DNA of 64,000 bases from contig JAEYYX010000015.1 in assembly GCA_023428245.1 (NCBI GenBank), positions 12,965-76,964 of the forward strand. Reading direction: 5' to 3'. Below, piece after piece: positions 17,554-25,304 of this stretch. Under the pieces are notes generated by a model. The model made no database searches. It saw only the letters and a program-made list of their open reading frames with translations, and had not been told where the DNA came from. Made by a program: the position numbers and the translations under genes. The stretch comes from Pseudomonadota bacterium. Lineage in GTDB: Bacteria; Myxococcota_A; Polyangia; Polyangiales; Polyangiaceae. The stretch's first letter is position 1. Each line of letters opens with the position of its first letter.

Positions 17554-17583
17554 TTGACATTCCTTTGGGCGGGCCCCTAACAT
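17554..17583 (+). promoter_or_regulatory. Candidate sigma-70 promoter of the glt block
   Basis: TTGACA (17554-17559, consensus -35), 18-base spacer, TAACAT (17578-17583). Transcription would start near 17590, about 136 bases before the gltC-like start. Confidence 0.6.
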
Positions 17584-17604
17584 CCGGTCCCGCTGTACTC
17601 AGCC

Positions 17605-17620
17605 TATCTACACGTAGATA
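17605..17620. promoter_or_regulatory. Inverted repeat, candidate operator
   Basis: TATCTAC-AC-GTAGATA: a perfect 7-bp inverted repeat with a 2-base centre, placed just downstream of the predicted transcription start. Its AT-rich half-sites are unusual in this GC-rich DNA and fit a dimeric repressor or activator site. Confidence 0.45.
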
Positions 17621-17725
17621 TTAAGTTTTTTGCGATTGGATACTTTCAGTAAGACTGCAAGTCCATCGCACATCGGTTTTCGGGAACCAAGCTATTTCTC
17701 ATCCCACCAAAGCACACGAGGAAAC

Positions 17726-19477
17726 ATGATTCGACCGCGCCTTGTAGCCACCCGGGCCCTTTTAGCAGCCGCCATCGCGTTCACCGGGTTGGGTCCCGCG
17801 ACCGCAGCGGCCGAGGTGATCGATCTCGACGACGAAGACGACGTGCCCGCGAAACCCGTTAAGACCGTCAAGAAGAGCACTGGCGGCGCGAAGAAGAGCG
17901 GCGTCCTCGATATGGATGAGGATGACGGTGGCGGCGTGGCGGCCGTAGCAGGTCAGCCGAGCGCTGAGATGGCCTCTGCCAAGCAGGCCTTCGATCAGAA
18001 GAACTGGCCGAAAGCAGCGTCGGGCATGTACGACGTGGTCTCCGGTGCGACCTCCGATGATGCTGGAAACAAGCAGCTCGCAGAGTTCTATCTCGCGCAG
18101 GCTCTCTACTATTTGAAGTTCTACCAGGCGAGCTTCGACGGCTTCGCCAAGATCGCGGCGAACCCGAAGCACCTAAAGTTCAACGAGACGCTCCTCTGGA
18201 TCGCTAAGCTTACAACCGATCTGCCTGAGCCGGCGGACATCGTGTCCCACGTCGGAAAGTACTCCGACCAGCACCTATCGAGCTTCGACAACGCAGCACA
18301 GAAGGAACTGTATTGGACGCTAAACTACCTGCTCGGCCGCTATCGCTATCGTCAGAATGAGTTCGAGGAGGCGGTTCGCCTCTTTAACCGTGTTGACAGC
18401 CGTTCGGAGAACTACGTCAAAGCTCAATTCTTCACGGGTGTCAGCTATATTCAGCTGAAGAAGGCGGTTGCGGCTGTCGAAGCGTTCAAGCGCGTCGAGA
18501 AGGCAGTCGACGACGGTGCGAAGGTCGAAGACGCTTCGCGCATGCGTGACCTGGCTCGCCTCTCGATGGCGCGCACGATGTACTCAGCATCGATTCAGCT
18601 CGACCCTGAAACCAACGTGCCGAACATCAAAGAGGAGCATTTGAGCGCGGCCGTGAAGTACTGGAACCAGGTCGAAGAGAGCTCCGAGTACTGGCTCGAC
18701 GCGCACTTCGAAGAAGCCTGGGCCTATTACATGGCAGGCCAGTACACCCGCGCCCTCGGCAACATCCACACGTTGAAGTCTCCCTACTTCCCGCGAGCGT
18801 TTTATCCCGAAGCCGACATTTTGAAGGCGATCGTCTACTTCTTCAACTGCGACTACGAGTCTGCCACGACGGTGGTCGCTCGCTTCAATACGAAGACCAC
18901 GCCCCTCAAGGAGAAGCTTGAGGCGATCATGAAGAAATACGAAGGCGAGAACCAGGCCGAGGCGTTTTATAAGTTCCTCGTGAAGGTGCGCGACGGAGAC
19001 GCGAACCTCGACCCCGAGGTCGAGCCGCTCGTCGCTGCTGCGCTCGGCGATCGCCAGCTGCTCCGAAACATCAGCTACGTGGAGTTCCTCGAGAAGGAGG
19101 CGAAGCACTATCAGGCTGCGCCGCCTGACTTCAAAGCTTCATCCGTGGGCAGCTACGTTCAGCAGCAGGTCCAGCTCGCCCGCGAGCGCGCCGTCACCCA
19201 AGCTGGGCAGCTAGCGATGCAGCGGTACCGCCGCTACATCGACGAAATGGGTGAGCATTTGAGGAACGGGGAGAAGATCCTCATTGATATTACCGCCGCG
19301 CAGCGGAACCTTCTCGATCAGGCCTTGAAGGAGGGCCAGGTCAGCAAGACCGATGCGCAGCTCTTTGGTGTTGTGAATCCTGATGATGAGCACTTTATGT
19401 GGCCGTTTGACGGGGAGTACTGGCGCGACGAGCTTGGCTTCTATCGCCAAGAAGTCATGTCGGCATGCGGAAGGTAA
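17726..19477 (+). CDS. gltC: TPR-type periplasmic protein, GltC-like
   Basis: About 583 residues from ATG 17726 (GAGG 4 bases upstream). Signal peptide to about residue 28 (ATAAA|EV), then an acidic Lys-containing low-complexity stretch (DLDDEDD, LDMDEDDGGG). Helical TPR-like repeats cover residues 75 to 380 (AEFYLAQALYYLKFYQASFD, LGRYRYRQNEFEEAVRLF, AQFFTGVSYIQLKKAVAAV, AWAYYMAGQYTRAL). The tail ends WPFDGEYWRDELGFYR with a terminal Cys. Size, signal peptide and place directly before gltD match M. xanthus GltC, a periplasmic TPR protein that bridges outer-membrane barrels to the rest of the gliding complex. The Nfs sporulation paralogue NfsC is an alternative. It is separated from gltD by 6 bases. 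Confidence 0.78.
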   Translation: MIRPRLVATRALLAAAIAFTGLGPATAAAEVIDLDDEDDVPAKPVKTVKKSTGGAKKSGVLDMDEDDGGGVAAVAGQPSAEMASAKQAFDQKNWPKAASGMYDVVSGATSDDAGNKQLAEFYLAQALYYLKFYQASFDGFAKIAANPKHLKFNETLLWIAKLTTDLPEPADIVSHVGKYSDQHLSSFDNAAQKELYWTLNYLLGRYRYRQNEFEEAVRLFNRVDSRSENYVKAQFFTGVSYIQLKKAVAAVEAFKRVEKAVDDGAKVEDASRMRDLARLSMARTMYSASIQLDPETNVPNIKEEHLSAAVKYWNQVEESSEYWLDAHFEEAWAYYMAGQYTRALGNIHTLKSPYFPRAFYPEADILKAIVYFFNCDYESATTVVARFNTKTTPLKEKLEAIMKKYEGENQAEAFYKFLVKVRDGDANLDPEVEPLVAAALGDRQLLRNISYVEFLEKEAKHYQAAPPDFKASSVGSYVQQQVQLARERAVTQAGQLAMQRYRRYIDEMGEHLRNGEKILIDITAAQRNLLDQALKEGQVSKTDAQLFGVVNPDDEHFMWPFDGEYWRDELGFYRQEVMSACGR

Positions 19478-19483
19478 TCGATA

Positions 19484-22400
19484 ATGCGTTTACAATTTGT
19501 TGCAGCAGTTCTGGCCGCGGCTGGACTTTGGGTCGGGGGCTCGGCGCTCGCCGCTGAAACCGCCAAGACAGCCCCGGCGGCCGGAGGGCAGTGCATCTCG
19601 CCTCAGGCCCACCAGGCCATCAACGAGTGTCCGAAGGGCGCGATGAAGACGGAGGGCCGCAAGCGTGCGGGCACTGCGTTCAAGACCGCGCCGCCTCCGG
19701 CGACCGCTAAGGCCAAGACCGACTACAAGCCCGGCGACCTCTCGATGCTCGAGAACCTTGCCGAGCGCGATAGCCGAAAAGGCAAGATGCAGCAGCGGGC
19801 GCGCGCGCTCCTGATCACGGAGATCCAAGGTCTCGAGCGCCTCTTCAAGCAGACCCCGAAGGACTCTCCGGATCGTCCTCAACTCGTGCTTCGTCTCGCA
19901 GAAGGTTATGCCGAGCTCGAGCAGGCGGCCATCCGCGACAAGATCGCAGCCGACATCAAGCTCCAGGATAAGAAGGCCAAGAAGCAGGACGCATCCAAGG
20001 AGAAGCAGGAAATCTCGAAGGCTAAGGCTATCGAGACGAGCGCGCGGAAGAGCGCGATCAAGTACTACCAGCAGATGGTGAAGTCCTACTCGAGCTACTC
20101 GAAGCTCGATGAGGTTCTCTACTATCTCGCTTACGAGTACGAACAAGCCGGCGATCTCCAGAACGCTCGTAAGACCTATTTCGACCTGATCGAGAAGGCT
20201 CCGAAGTCGGCCTACGTCCCGAACGCCTATTTGGCTTTCGGTGAGCTCTTCTTCCAGGAAGCGACCGCCGATCCGTCCAAGTGGGCTCTGGCTGAGGCTG
20301 CTTACCTCGAGGTGATGAAGCACCCGCCGCCCAAGAATAAGCTCTGGGGCTACGCGCGCTACAAGCTCGCCTACGTCTACTGGAACCAGGGGTTTTACAA
20401 GCAGGCACTCGAGCAGTTCAAGGAAGTCATCAAGTACGGCACGACCTACTCCGACCTTCCGAACGCCGCTCAGCTCGCGAAGTCCGCTCGTAAGGATTTG
20501 ATCCCTGTCTACGCGGCGAGCGAGAAGCCCGATCGCGCCTACCAGACGTTCAAGCCGCTCTCCGGCGACAAAGCGAACTCGGACGACCAGACTCTCGCGA
20601 TGATGCGCGACCTCGGTTACGCCTACATCGATACTGGTCACTATCCCGAGGCCATCGAGCTCTACAAGAGCCTGATGTCGCGCGACAAGGGTGAGCAGTG
20701 GTGCAGCTATCAGAGCCAAATCACCCACGCGGTGCAGGCGGCTTACTCCGGCGACAAGGCCAAGATCCGCAAGGAGCTCGACGCTCAGGTCGCTGCGCAC
20801 AAGACGTTCGCTACGATGAGCGTTCCGGACGCCAAGAAGCTCGAGTGTTCCAACGAGACCGCAGGCATCCTCGCTGAGACGGCCATGAGCTGGCATCTTG
20901 AGGCGGTGGGTACGGGCGGCGTCCGTGGAACGGGTGACGAGCGCACGATGGATCTCGCGGCCGAGATCTACAAGCTTGTCGTTACGAACTTCACGGTCGA
21001 CGACTTCAAGCAGTACAAGTTCCCGCGCATCGTCAAGGAAGACTGGCCGACGATCTACAAGATCAAGTACGCGATGGCCGACCTCCTCTACTTCCGCAAG
21101 AAATGGGAAGAATGCGGTCCGGCGTTCGACTCGGTCGTTGCTGAAGATCCGACTGGTCCCGATGCGCCTGAGGCGGCGTACGCGTCCGTCCTTTGCTACC
21201 AGAAGATGTACGATCAAATGTACGCTGGTGCGGCGGATCGGAAGGGCAAGGGCCTCGGACCTAAGGGCGCTTCTGAAGAGGATCGCAAGGCGAAGGCCGG
21301 CGAGTGGGAGAAGTTCAAGCCGAAGGAGTTCACCGAGCAGCAAAAGGGCATGGTGACGGCGTTCAACCGTTACGTTTGCTACATCAAGCCTGCTGAGGGG
21401 AACGCCGAAGCGAAAGAGCAGTACGTCGAAGTGAAGTACGCCCGCGCGCGCACCTACTTCGAGGCCCAGCACTGGGAGGAAGCTGCTCTCGGTTTCCGTG
21501 ACATCGCGCTCAACCACGCGGATCATGACGCCGGTATCTTTGCGGCTCAGCTCTACCTCGAAGCTCTCAATGTTCTCGGTTCGAAAGCGGAGCCTCCCCG
21601 GCCGACCTGCTTCGACGAAATGGCCGCGGACGTGCCGAAGTTCCTCGAGAACTTCTGCAAGGGAGCCGACTTCGAAGAGAACAAGGAGCAATGTGAGCTC
21701 CTCACCCGCATCCAGTTCGACGTGAAGCGTCTTTCGGCGCAGAAGCGGGTCGAGCTGGCGGACTCGCAGGCCGACAAGGGCAACTTCCGAGAAGCCCTCG
21801 AGAACTACAAGACTGGTGGCGACCAATACCTCGCGCTCTGGCGTGAGTATTGTGAGGCTCCCATGGCTGCCGGCGAGAAGCCCAAGCAGTGCGAGACCGC
21901 ACACGAAATCGTCTACAACATGGCCCGCGCCTATCAGGCAGGCCGCCTTCTCGCGAAGTCGATCCAAGCGCGTATGATCCTGATCAACCCGAAGTACGGG
22001 ATGAACGGGACCGAGCTCGCGAGGAAAGCTCTCTACGAGATCGGTGGAAACTACCAGGCCATCGCAGTCTACGATCGCGCTGCTGACTTCTATGAGCGGT
22101 ACGCGGCCGAGACTGGCTATCGCGCAGAAAACGCGGACCAGGCCCTCTCCGACGCTGTCGTCTTGCGACTTGGCCTCGGCCAAGAGCAGAAGGCACTCGA
22201 CGGAGCGAAGATCTTCCAGTCAAAGTTCGGCGCTCGTAAGCCGGCTCAGGCTGCACAGATCGGTTTTGCCATCGCAGATCACTACGCGAACGCGGGCAAG
22301 TGGGACGAGGTGCGCAAGTCGCTCGGTGGGGCGATGACCATGATCGACAAGAACGCGTCGCTGGACGTTCGACTCCAGGCCCATGCCCTGCTCGGCAAGG

Positions 22401-23182
22401 CAGGCGTGAACCTGAAGACGGCTCCGATCGCAGACCGTGAGTACAAGATCGTTGTGGGGCTCTGGGCGGATCCGGCCAAAGCAGCCAAGGCGATCGAGGA
22501 CGCGGGCGGTGGTCAGCGTGAACTTGGTCGTGCGCTCGAGTCAGTCGGCGAGGCGCTCTTCTACTTCGCCGAGAAGTCGAAGGCGAAGGTCGATTCCTAC
22601 ACCTTCCCCAAGTACAACGGCGTGAAGGACAAGGAAGGCATCAACAAGCACATCTCCACGAAGGTGAAGGATTGGTACACCAAGAAGAAGGAGATGATCG
22701 CCGAGGTCACCAAGGAGTATAAGAAAATCATCGACTTGATGCCTGTTCCGCCGCCCCGCTGGGTGATTGCGGCTGGCTCACAGGTCGGCAAGATGTGGGG
22801 TACCTTCGTCTCCGACTTCCGCTCTGCACCGATCCCGAAGGAGTGGGAGAGCGACTTCGAAATTCGAACTGCCTACTACGGTGCACTTGATGACGCTTCC
22901 GAACCCTTCAAGGTTCAAGCCAAGGGCGCCTACTCCGTTTGCCTCGGCTATTCGGTCCAGTACCAGTACTTCGACCAGTACAGCCGCGATTGTGAGGAGT
23001 GGCTCGCGAACAACTACAAGGCCGAGTTCCACTTGGTCGACGAGTTCCGCGGTTCTCCGGACAAGGTGAACAACCCGCTCGATGAGCAGCCGAACCCTCT
23101 GCAGCTCGGTGGTGAGCCCCTGGTCGTTGCGCCCAAGGCCGAACCCGAAACTAAGGACCAGGCCAAGGCGAAGGCAAAATAA
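19484..23182 (+). CDS. gltD: Large periplasmic TPR protein, GltD (AgmU)-like
   Basis: 1,232 residues, close to the 1,218 residues I recall for M. xanthus AgmU/GltD. Signal peptide MRLQFVAAVLAAAGLWVGGSALA. A Lys-rich helical segment (about 150-190) precedes many TPR motifs (LYYLAYEYEQAGDLQNARK, KLAYVYWNQGFYKQALEQF, DLGYAYIDTGHYPEAIELY, YEIGGNYQAIAVYDRAADFY). The C-terminus is a Pro/Lys tail (QPNPLQLGGEPLVVAPK). In M. xanthus this protein is part of the focal-adhesion gliding complex spanning the envelope. A GGAAGG ribosome site lies 8 bases before ATG 19484. Followed by a strong hairpin (23190-23215). Confidence 0.85.
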   Translation: MRLQFVAAVLAAAGLWVGGSALAAETAKTAPAAGGQCISPQAHQAINECPKGAMKTEGRKRAGTAFKTAPPPATAKAKTDYKPGDLSMLENLAERDSRKGKMQQRARALLITEIQGLERLFKQTPKDSPDRPQLVLRLAEGYAELEQAAIRDKIAADIKLQDKKAKKQDASKEKQEISKAKAIETSARKSAIKYYQQMVKSYSSYSKLDEVLYYLAYEYEQAGDLQNARKTYFDLIEKAPKSAYVPNAYLAFGELFFQEATADPSKWALAEAAYLEVMKHPPPKNKLWGYARYKLAYVYWNQGFYKQALEQFKEVIKYGTTYSDLPNAAQLAKSARKDLIPVYAASEKPDRAYQTFKPLSGDKANSDDQTLAMMRDLGYAYIDTGHYPEAIELYKSLMSRDKGEQWCSYQSQITHAVQAAYSGDKAKIRKELDAQVAAHKTFATMSVPDAKKLECSNETAGILAETAMSWHLEAVGTGGVRGTGDERTMDLAAEIYKLVVTNFTVDDFKQYKFPRIVKEDWPTIYKIKYAMADLLYFRKKWEECGPAFDSVVAEDPTGPDAPEAAYASVLCYQKMYDQMYAGAADRKGKGLGPKGASEEDRKAKAGEWEKFKPKEFTEQQKGMVTAFNRYVCYIKPAEGNAEAKEQYVEVKYARARTYFEAQHWEEAALGFRDIALNHADHDAGIFAAQLYLEALNVLGSKAEPPRPTCFDEMAADVPKFLENFCKGADFEENKEQCELLTRIQFDVKRLSAQKRVELADSQADKGNFREALENYKTGGDQYLALWREYCEAPMAAGEKPKQCETAHEIVYNMARAYQAGRLLAKSIQARMILINPKYGMNGTELARKALYEIGGNYQAIAVYDRAADFYERYAAETGYRAENADQALSDAVVLRLGLGQEQKALDGAKIFQSKFGARKPAQAAQIGFAIADHYANAGKWDEVRKSLGGAMTMIDKNASLDVRLQAHALLGKAGVNLKTAPIADREYKIVVGLWADPAKAAKAIEDAGGGQRELGRALESVGEALFYFAEKSKAKVDSYTFPKYNGVKDKEGINKHISTKVKDWYTKKKEMIAEVTKEYKKIIDLMPVPPPRWVIAAGSQVGKMWGTFVSDFRSAPIPKEWESDFEIRTAYYGALDDASEPFKVQAKGAYSVCLGYSVQYQYFDQYSRDCEEWLANNYKAEFHLVDEFRGSPDKVNNPLDEQPNPLQLGGEPLVVAPKAEPETKDQAKAKAK

Positions 23183-23189
23183 GCTGAGT

Positions 23190-23215
23190 GGGAGCGCCCC
23201 AGGGGGGGCGCTCCC
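23190..23215 (+). other. Intercistronic hairpin gltD/gltE
   Basis: Perfect 11-bp stem (GGGAGCGCCCC/GGGGCGCTCCC) with a 4-base loop, right after the gltD stop. No T-run follows, so partial termination or 3'-end protection is more likely than full termination. Confidence 0.6.
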
Positions 23216-23239
23216 CACAGCAAGCGGAGGAAGATTCAA

Positions 23240-24802
23240 ATGGCAATGAAGAAGTTTGAGACGGTTCTCGCTGCGGCTCTGACCCTGGGCGCAGTGGCTT
23301 GTGGAGGCAGCGGTGGCGGCAGTCAGTTGAAGCCGTCGGATGCCAGCGGCCATACCGACCGCACGGGCGCCGCGGTGTCGAAGAAGGCGATGGCGAGCTA
23401 TAACAGCGCCCTCGACAGCTTTGTGAAAGAAGACCAAGCAGGCGCCTGGAATGACGCCAAGTGCAAGTCTGTAGCTGACGCCTTCGAGGCGGCGAGCGCA
23501 GAGCAGCGCTCAGCGGCCGGAAAGGAACTCCCAGAGGCCTACTACAATGCGGGCTTGGCCTATCAGCGCTGCGGCAATGACGCAGCGGCGAAGGATCGCT
23601 TCCGGAAAGCAGCGGATGCCGACAGCCAGTTCCATCGCGCCAAGGCGCAGCTCGCGCTCTACTCCTTCAAGGAGTCTGGCAACATGGACAGCGCCGTAGC
23701 GGAACTCGACCAAATCATCCGAGACGGCAAGTTCCAAAACGTAGAAGGGCTCGTCAGTCTCGCAGCGCTTCAAATGGAGCGAAATGGCAAGACAGGCGGC
23801 TCAGGTTGTGCCGACGACTTGGCTTGCGCTCAGCTGAATTTGCAGCGCGCGCTCGCGATCGACGACAGCTTCATGCCGGCGTTCAACCAGCTCGCTCTCT
23901 ACTACTTGAACCAGGCGCGAGCCGAGGTCGGTGCTAAAAAGGGGCTTGTTGTTTCGAGCGGCAAGAAGAAGCGGGTCAACAAGCAGCGTCTCGATCTCGC
24001 AGCACTCGTCGCGTCGCAGGCGCAGCGAAAGAATCCGAATTACGCGCCGATTCACAATACGAGCGGTCTGATCCTGGTCGAGCTCGAGAACTACAACGGT
24101 GCGGTGAAGGCGTTCAAACGCGCAGTCCAGCTGAACCCGAAGTTCTTCGAGGCTCAGATGAACTACGCAGCTGTGAACCTCTCCTTCCGTGGCTACGGGG
24201 AAGCTGAGAAGGCCTATCGTGCCGCTCTCGCGCTTCGTCCGAACACCTACGAGGCGCACCTCGGCTTGGCCCTCGCTCTCCGCGGTGGCATTAGCGACTC
24301 GAACTTCTCGAAGAACCTCGCCGAGGCCCAGAAGCACTTGGCCGAGGCGAAGAAGATCTCTCCGGATCGCCCCGAGGCCTACTACAACGAAGCCATCTTG
24401 GCTCAGGAGTACGTAGCAAAGCGCGCGCCAAACGAGGAAGCGACCAAGGCGGAGTTCAGCAAGGCTTCGGCTCAGTATGAGTCGTTCGTCTCAAAGGCAC
24501 AGGGCCGGGACGGTTTCGAGGACGCGGTCAAGCGCGCGAAGGAGCGTATCCAGGACATTCGCGACACGCTCATCTTCATGGAGGAGAGCAAGCGTATGGC
24601 CGAGGAAGAGAAACGCTTCCAGGCTGAGATGAAGGCCCAGGAAGACGCCGCTAAGAAGGCCGCCGCGGACGAAGCCAAGGCAGCTGAGGAGGCCAAGAAG
24701 GCTGAGGAAGCCAAGAAGGCTGAGGAGGCGAAGAAGGCTGAGGAGGCGAAGAAGGCTGAGGAGGCTAAGGCTCCCGCGGCCGCTCCCGCCAAGGCCAACT
24801 GA
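23240..24802 (+). CDS. gltE: TPR outer-membrane lipoprotein, GltE (AglT)-like
   Basis: 520 residues with a good lipobox (LGAVAC, Cys21) after a short signal sequence. TPR units: AYYNAGLAYQRCGNDAAAK (about 100), FMPAFNQLALYYLNQA, YAPIHNTSGLILVELENYNGA, YEAHLGLALALRG, PEAYYNEAILAQEY. A C-terminal Lys/Glu/Ala helix (about 450-510) carries tandem AEEAKK units, ending APAAAPAKAN. This matches M. xanthus AglT/GltE, a lipoprotein TPR component needed for adventurous motility. NfsE of the sporulation complex is the alternative paralogue. A GGAGGAAG ribosome site precedes ATG 23240. Confidence 0.83.
   Translation: MAMKKFETVLAAALTLGAVACGGSGGGSQLKPSDASGHTDRTGAAVSKKAMASYNSALDSFVKEDQAGAWNDAKCKSVADAFEAASAEQRSAAGKELPEAYYNAGLAYQRCGNDAAAKDRFRKAADADSQFHRAKAQLALYSFKESGNMDSAVAELDQIIRDGKFQNVEGLVSLAALQMERNGKTGGSGCADDLACAQLNLQRALAIDDSFMPAFNQLALYYLNQARAEVGAKKGLVVSSGKKKRVNKQRLDLAALVASQAQRKNPNYAPIHNTSGLILVELENYNGAVKAFKRAVQLNPKFFEAQMNYAAVNLSFRGYGEAEKAYRAALALRPNTYEAHLGLALALRGGISDSNFSKNLAEAQKHLAEAKKISPDRPEAYYNEAILAQEYVAKRAPNEEATKAEFSKASAQYESFVSKAQGRDGFEDAVKRAKERIQDIRDTLIFMEESKRMAEEEKRFQAEMKAQEDAAKKAAADEAKAAEEAKKAEEAKKAEEAKKAEEAKKAEEAKAPAAAPAKAN
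24683..24769 (+). repeat. 18-bp tandem repeat encoding AEEAKK in gltE
   Basis: Four full copies of a roughly GCTGAGGAGGCGAAGAAG unit plus one partial copy; copies differ by single third-position changes. Each encodes AEEAKK, extending a charged single helix. Such repeats readily change copy number by slippage. Confidence 0.85.
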
Positions 24803-24816
24803 GCAACGCGGACAAG

Positions 24817-24853
24817 CCGTGGGGTCGTTCGATCCTGATTGACGACTCCACGG
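24817..24853 (+). other. Intercistronic hairpin gltE/gltF
   Basis: 13-bp stem (CCGTGGGGTCGTT with the matching arm ending ACTCCACGG, two wobbles) and an 11-base loop, in the 102-base gap between gltE and the gltF-like gene. Confidence 0.55.
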
Positions 24854-24904
24854 TCTCGTTGATACAATGATGCTGTAATCTCAAGATTATTCCGGTGAAA
24901 CTGT

Positions 24905-25189
24905 ATGGCTCCTCAACTTCACGCCGTTTTTAAGAAGACCGCCCTTACTCTCCTCGCTGCAGGCCTGATTTTCGGCACGCTCGAGGGCACGGCTCACGCT
25001 CAAGCGGCCAAGGAAACGGCCGGCGGCGACGGTTATGGCTACGAATTCGATGACGATCCGCTCGCTGCTGCGGGCTTTGGACCGAACGACAGCCGTATTC
25101 GCGTTCGTAAGGGAGCTCAGAGGTCGACCCTGATCAAGCCGCGTACGCAGTTCATCAACGAACTTCTCAAGTCCGTCGAGAACCTCTGA
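24905..25189 (+). CDS. gltF: Short secreted protein, GltF-like
   Basis: 94 residues. Signal peptide with cleavage near AHA|QA (residue 32). The mature part is about 60 residues: Gly-rich, then acidic (YGYEFDDDPLAAAGFG), then basic (RIRVRKGAQR), ending in LIKPRTQFINELLKSVENL. Position between gltE and gltG and the small secreted character match GltF of the M. xanthus cluster. The function of GltF is not well defined. A GGTGA weak ribosome site lies upstream. The symbol rests on position and size rather than on a strong motif. Confidence 0.65.
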   Translation: MAPQLHAVFKKTALTLLAAGLIFGTLEGTAHAQAAKETAGGDGYGYEFDDDPLAAAGFGPNDSRIRVRKGAQRSTLIKPRTQFINELLKSVENL

Positions 25190-25261
25190 GCGTCGTCGTT
25201 GTCAGATCCGATATCGTTTCGCCTCGCCCATTGAACGGGCCCAAGTCTCATTCTGAAAAAT

Positions 25262-25282
25262 AGCCGACGCTCCTCGTCGGCT
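25262..25282 (+). other. Intercistronic hairpin gltF/gltG
   Basis: Perfect 8-bp stem AGCCGACG/CGTCGGCT, 5-base loop, followed by a pyrimidine-rich stretch, 22 bases before the gltG start. Confidence 0.5.
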
Positions 25283-25304
25283 TCTCCAGTTCCTCAAGAT
25301 CATC

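Larger units (their letters stand above)
17365..17725. other. Divergent intergenic region upstream of the glt block
   Basis: About 360 bases between the Cys-rich lipoprotein and the gltC-like gene. It holds the promoter and inverted repeat listed separately, and an AT-rich stretch (TTAAGTTTTTTGCG, 17621-17634) that stands out against the GC-rich background. No gene is supported; the in-frame upstream extension of gltC (to 17630) has no ribosome site. Confidence 0.6.

Noticed and set aside
17365..17725. Sigma-54 promoter upstream of the glt block
   Set aside because: No TGGCAC-N5-TTGC pattern found; the sigma-70-like TTGACA/TAACAT pair fits better.
19490..22183. An 897-codon minus-strand open frame
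   Set aside because: It lies fully antisense to gltD and is a by-product of codon bias; no ribosome site, no domain.
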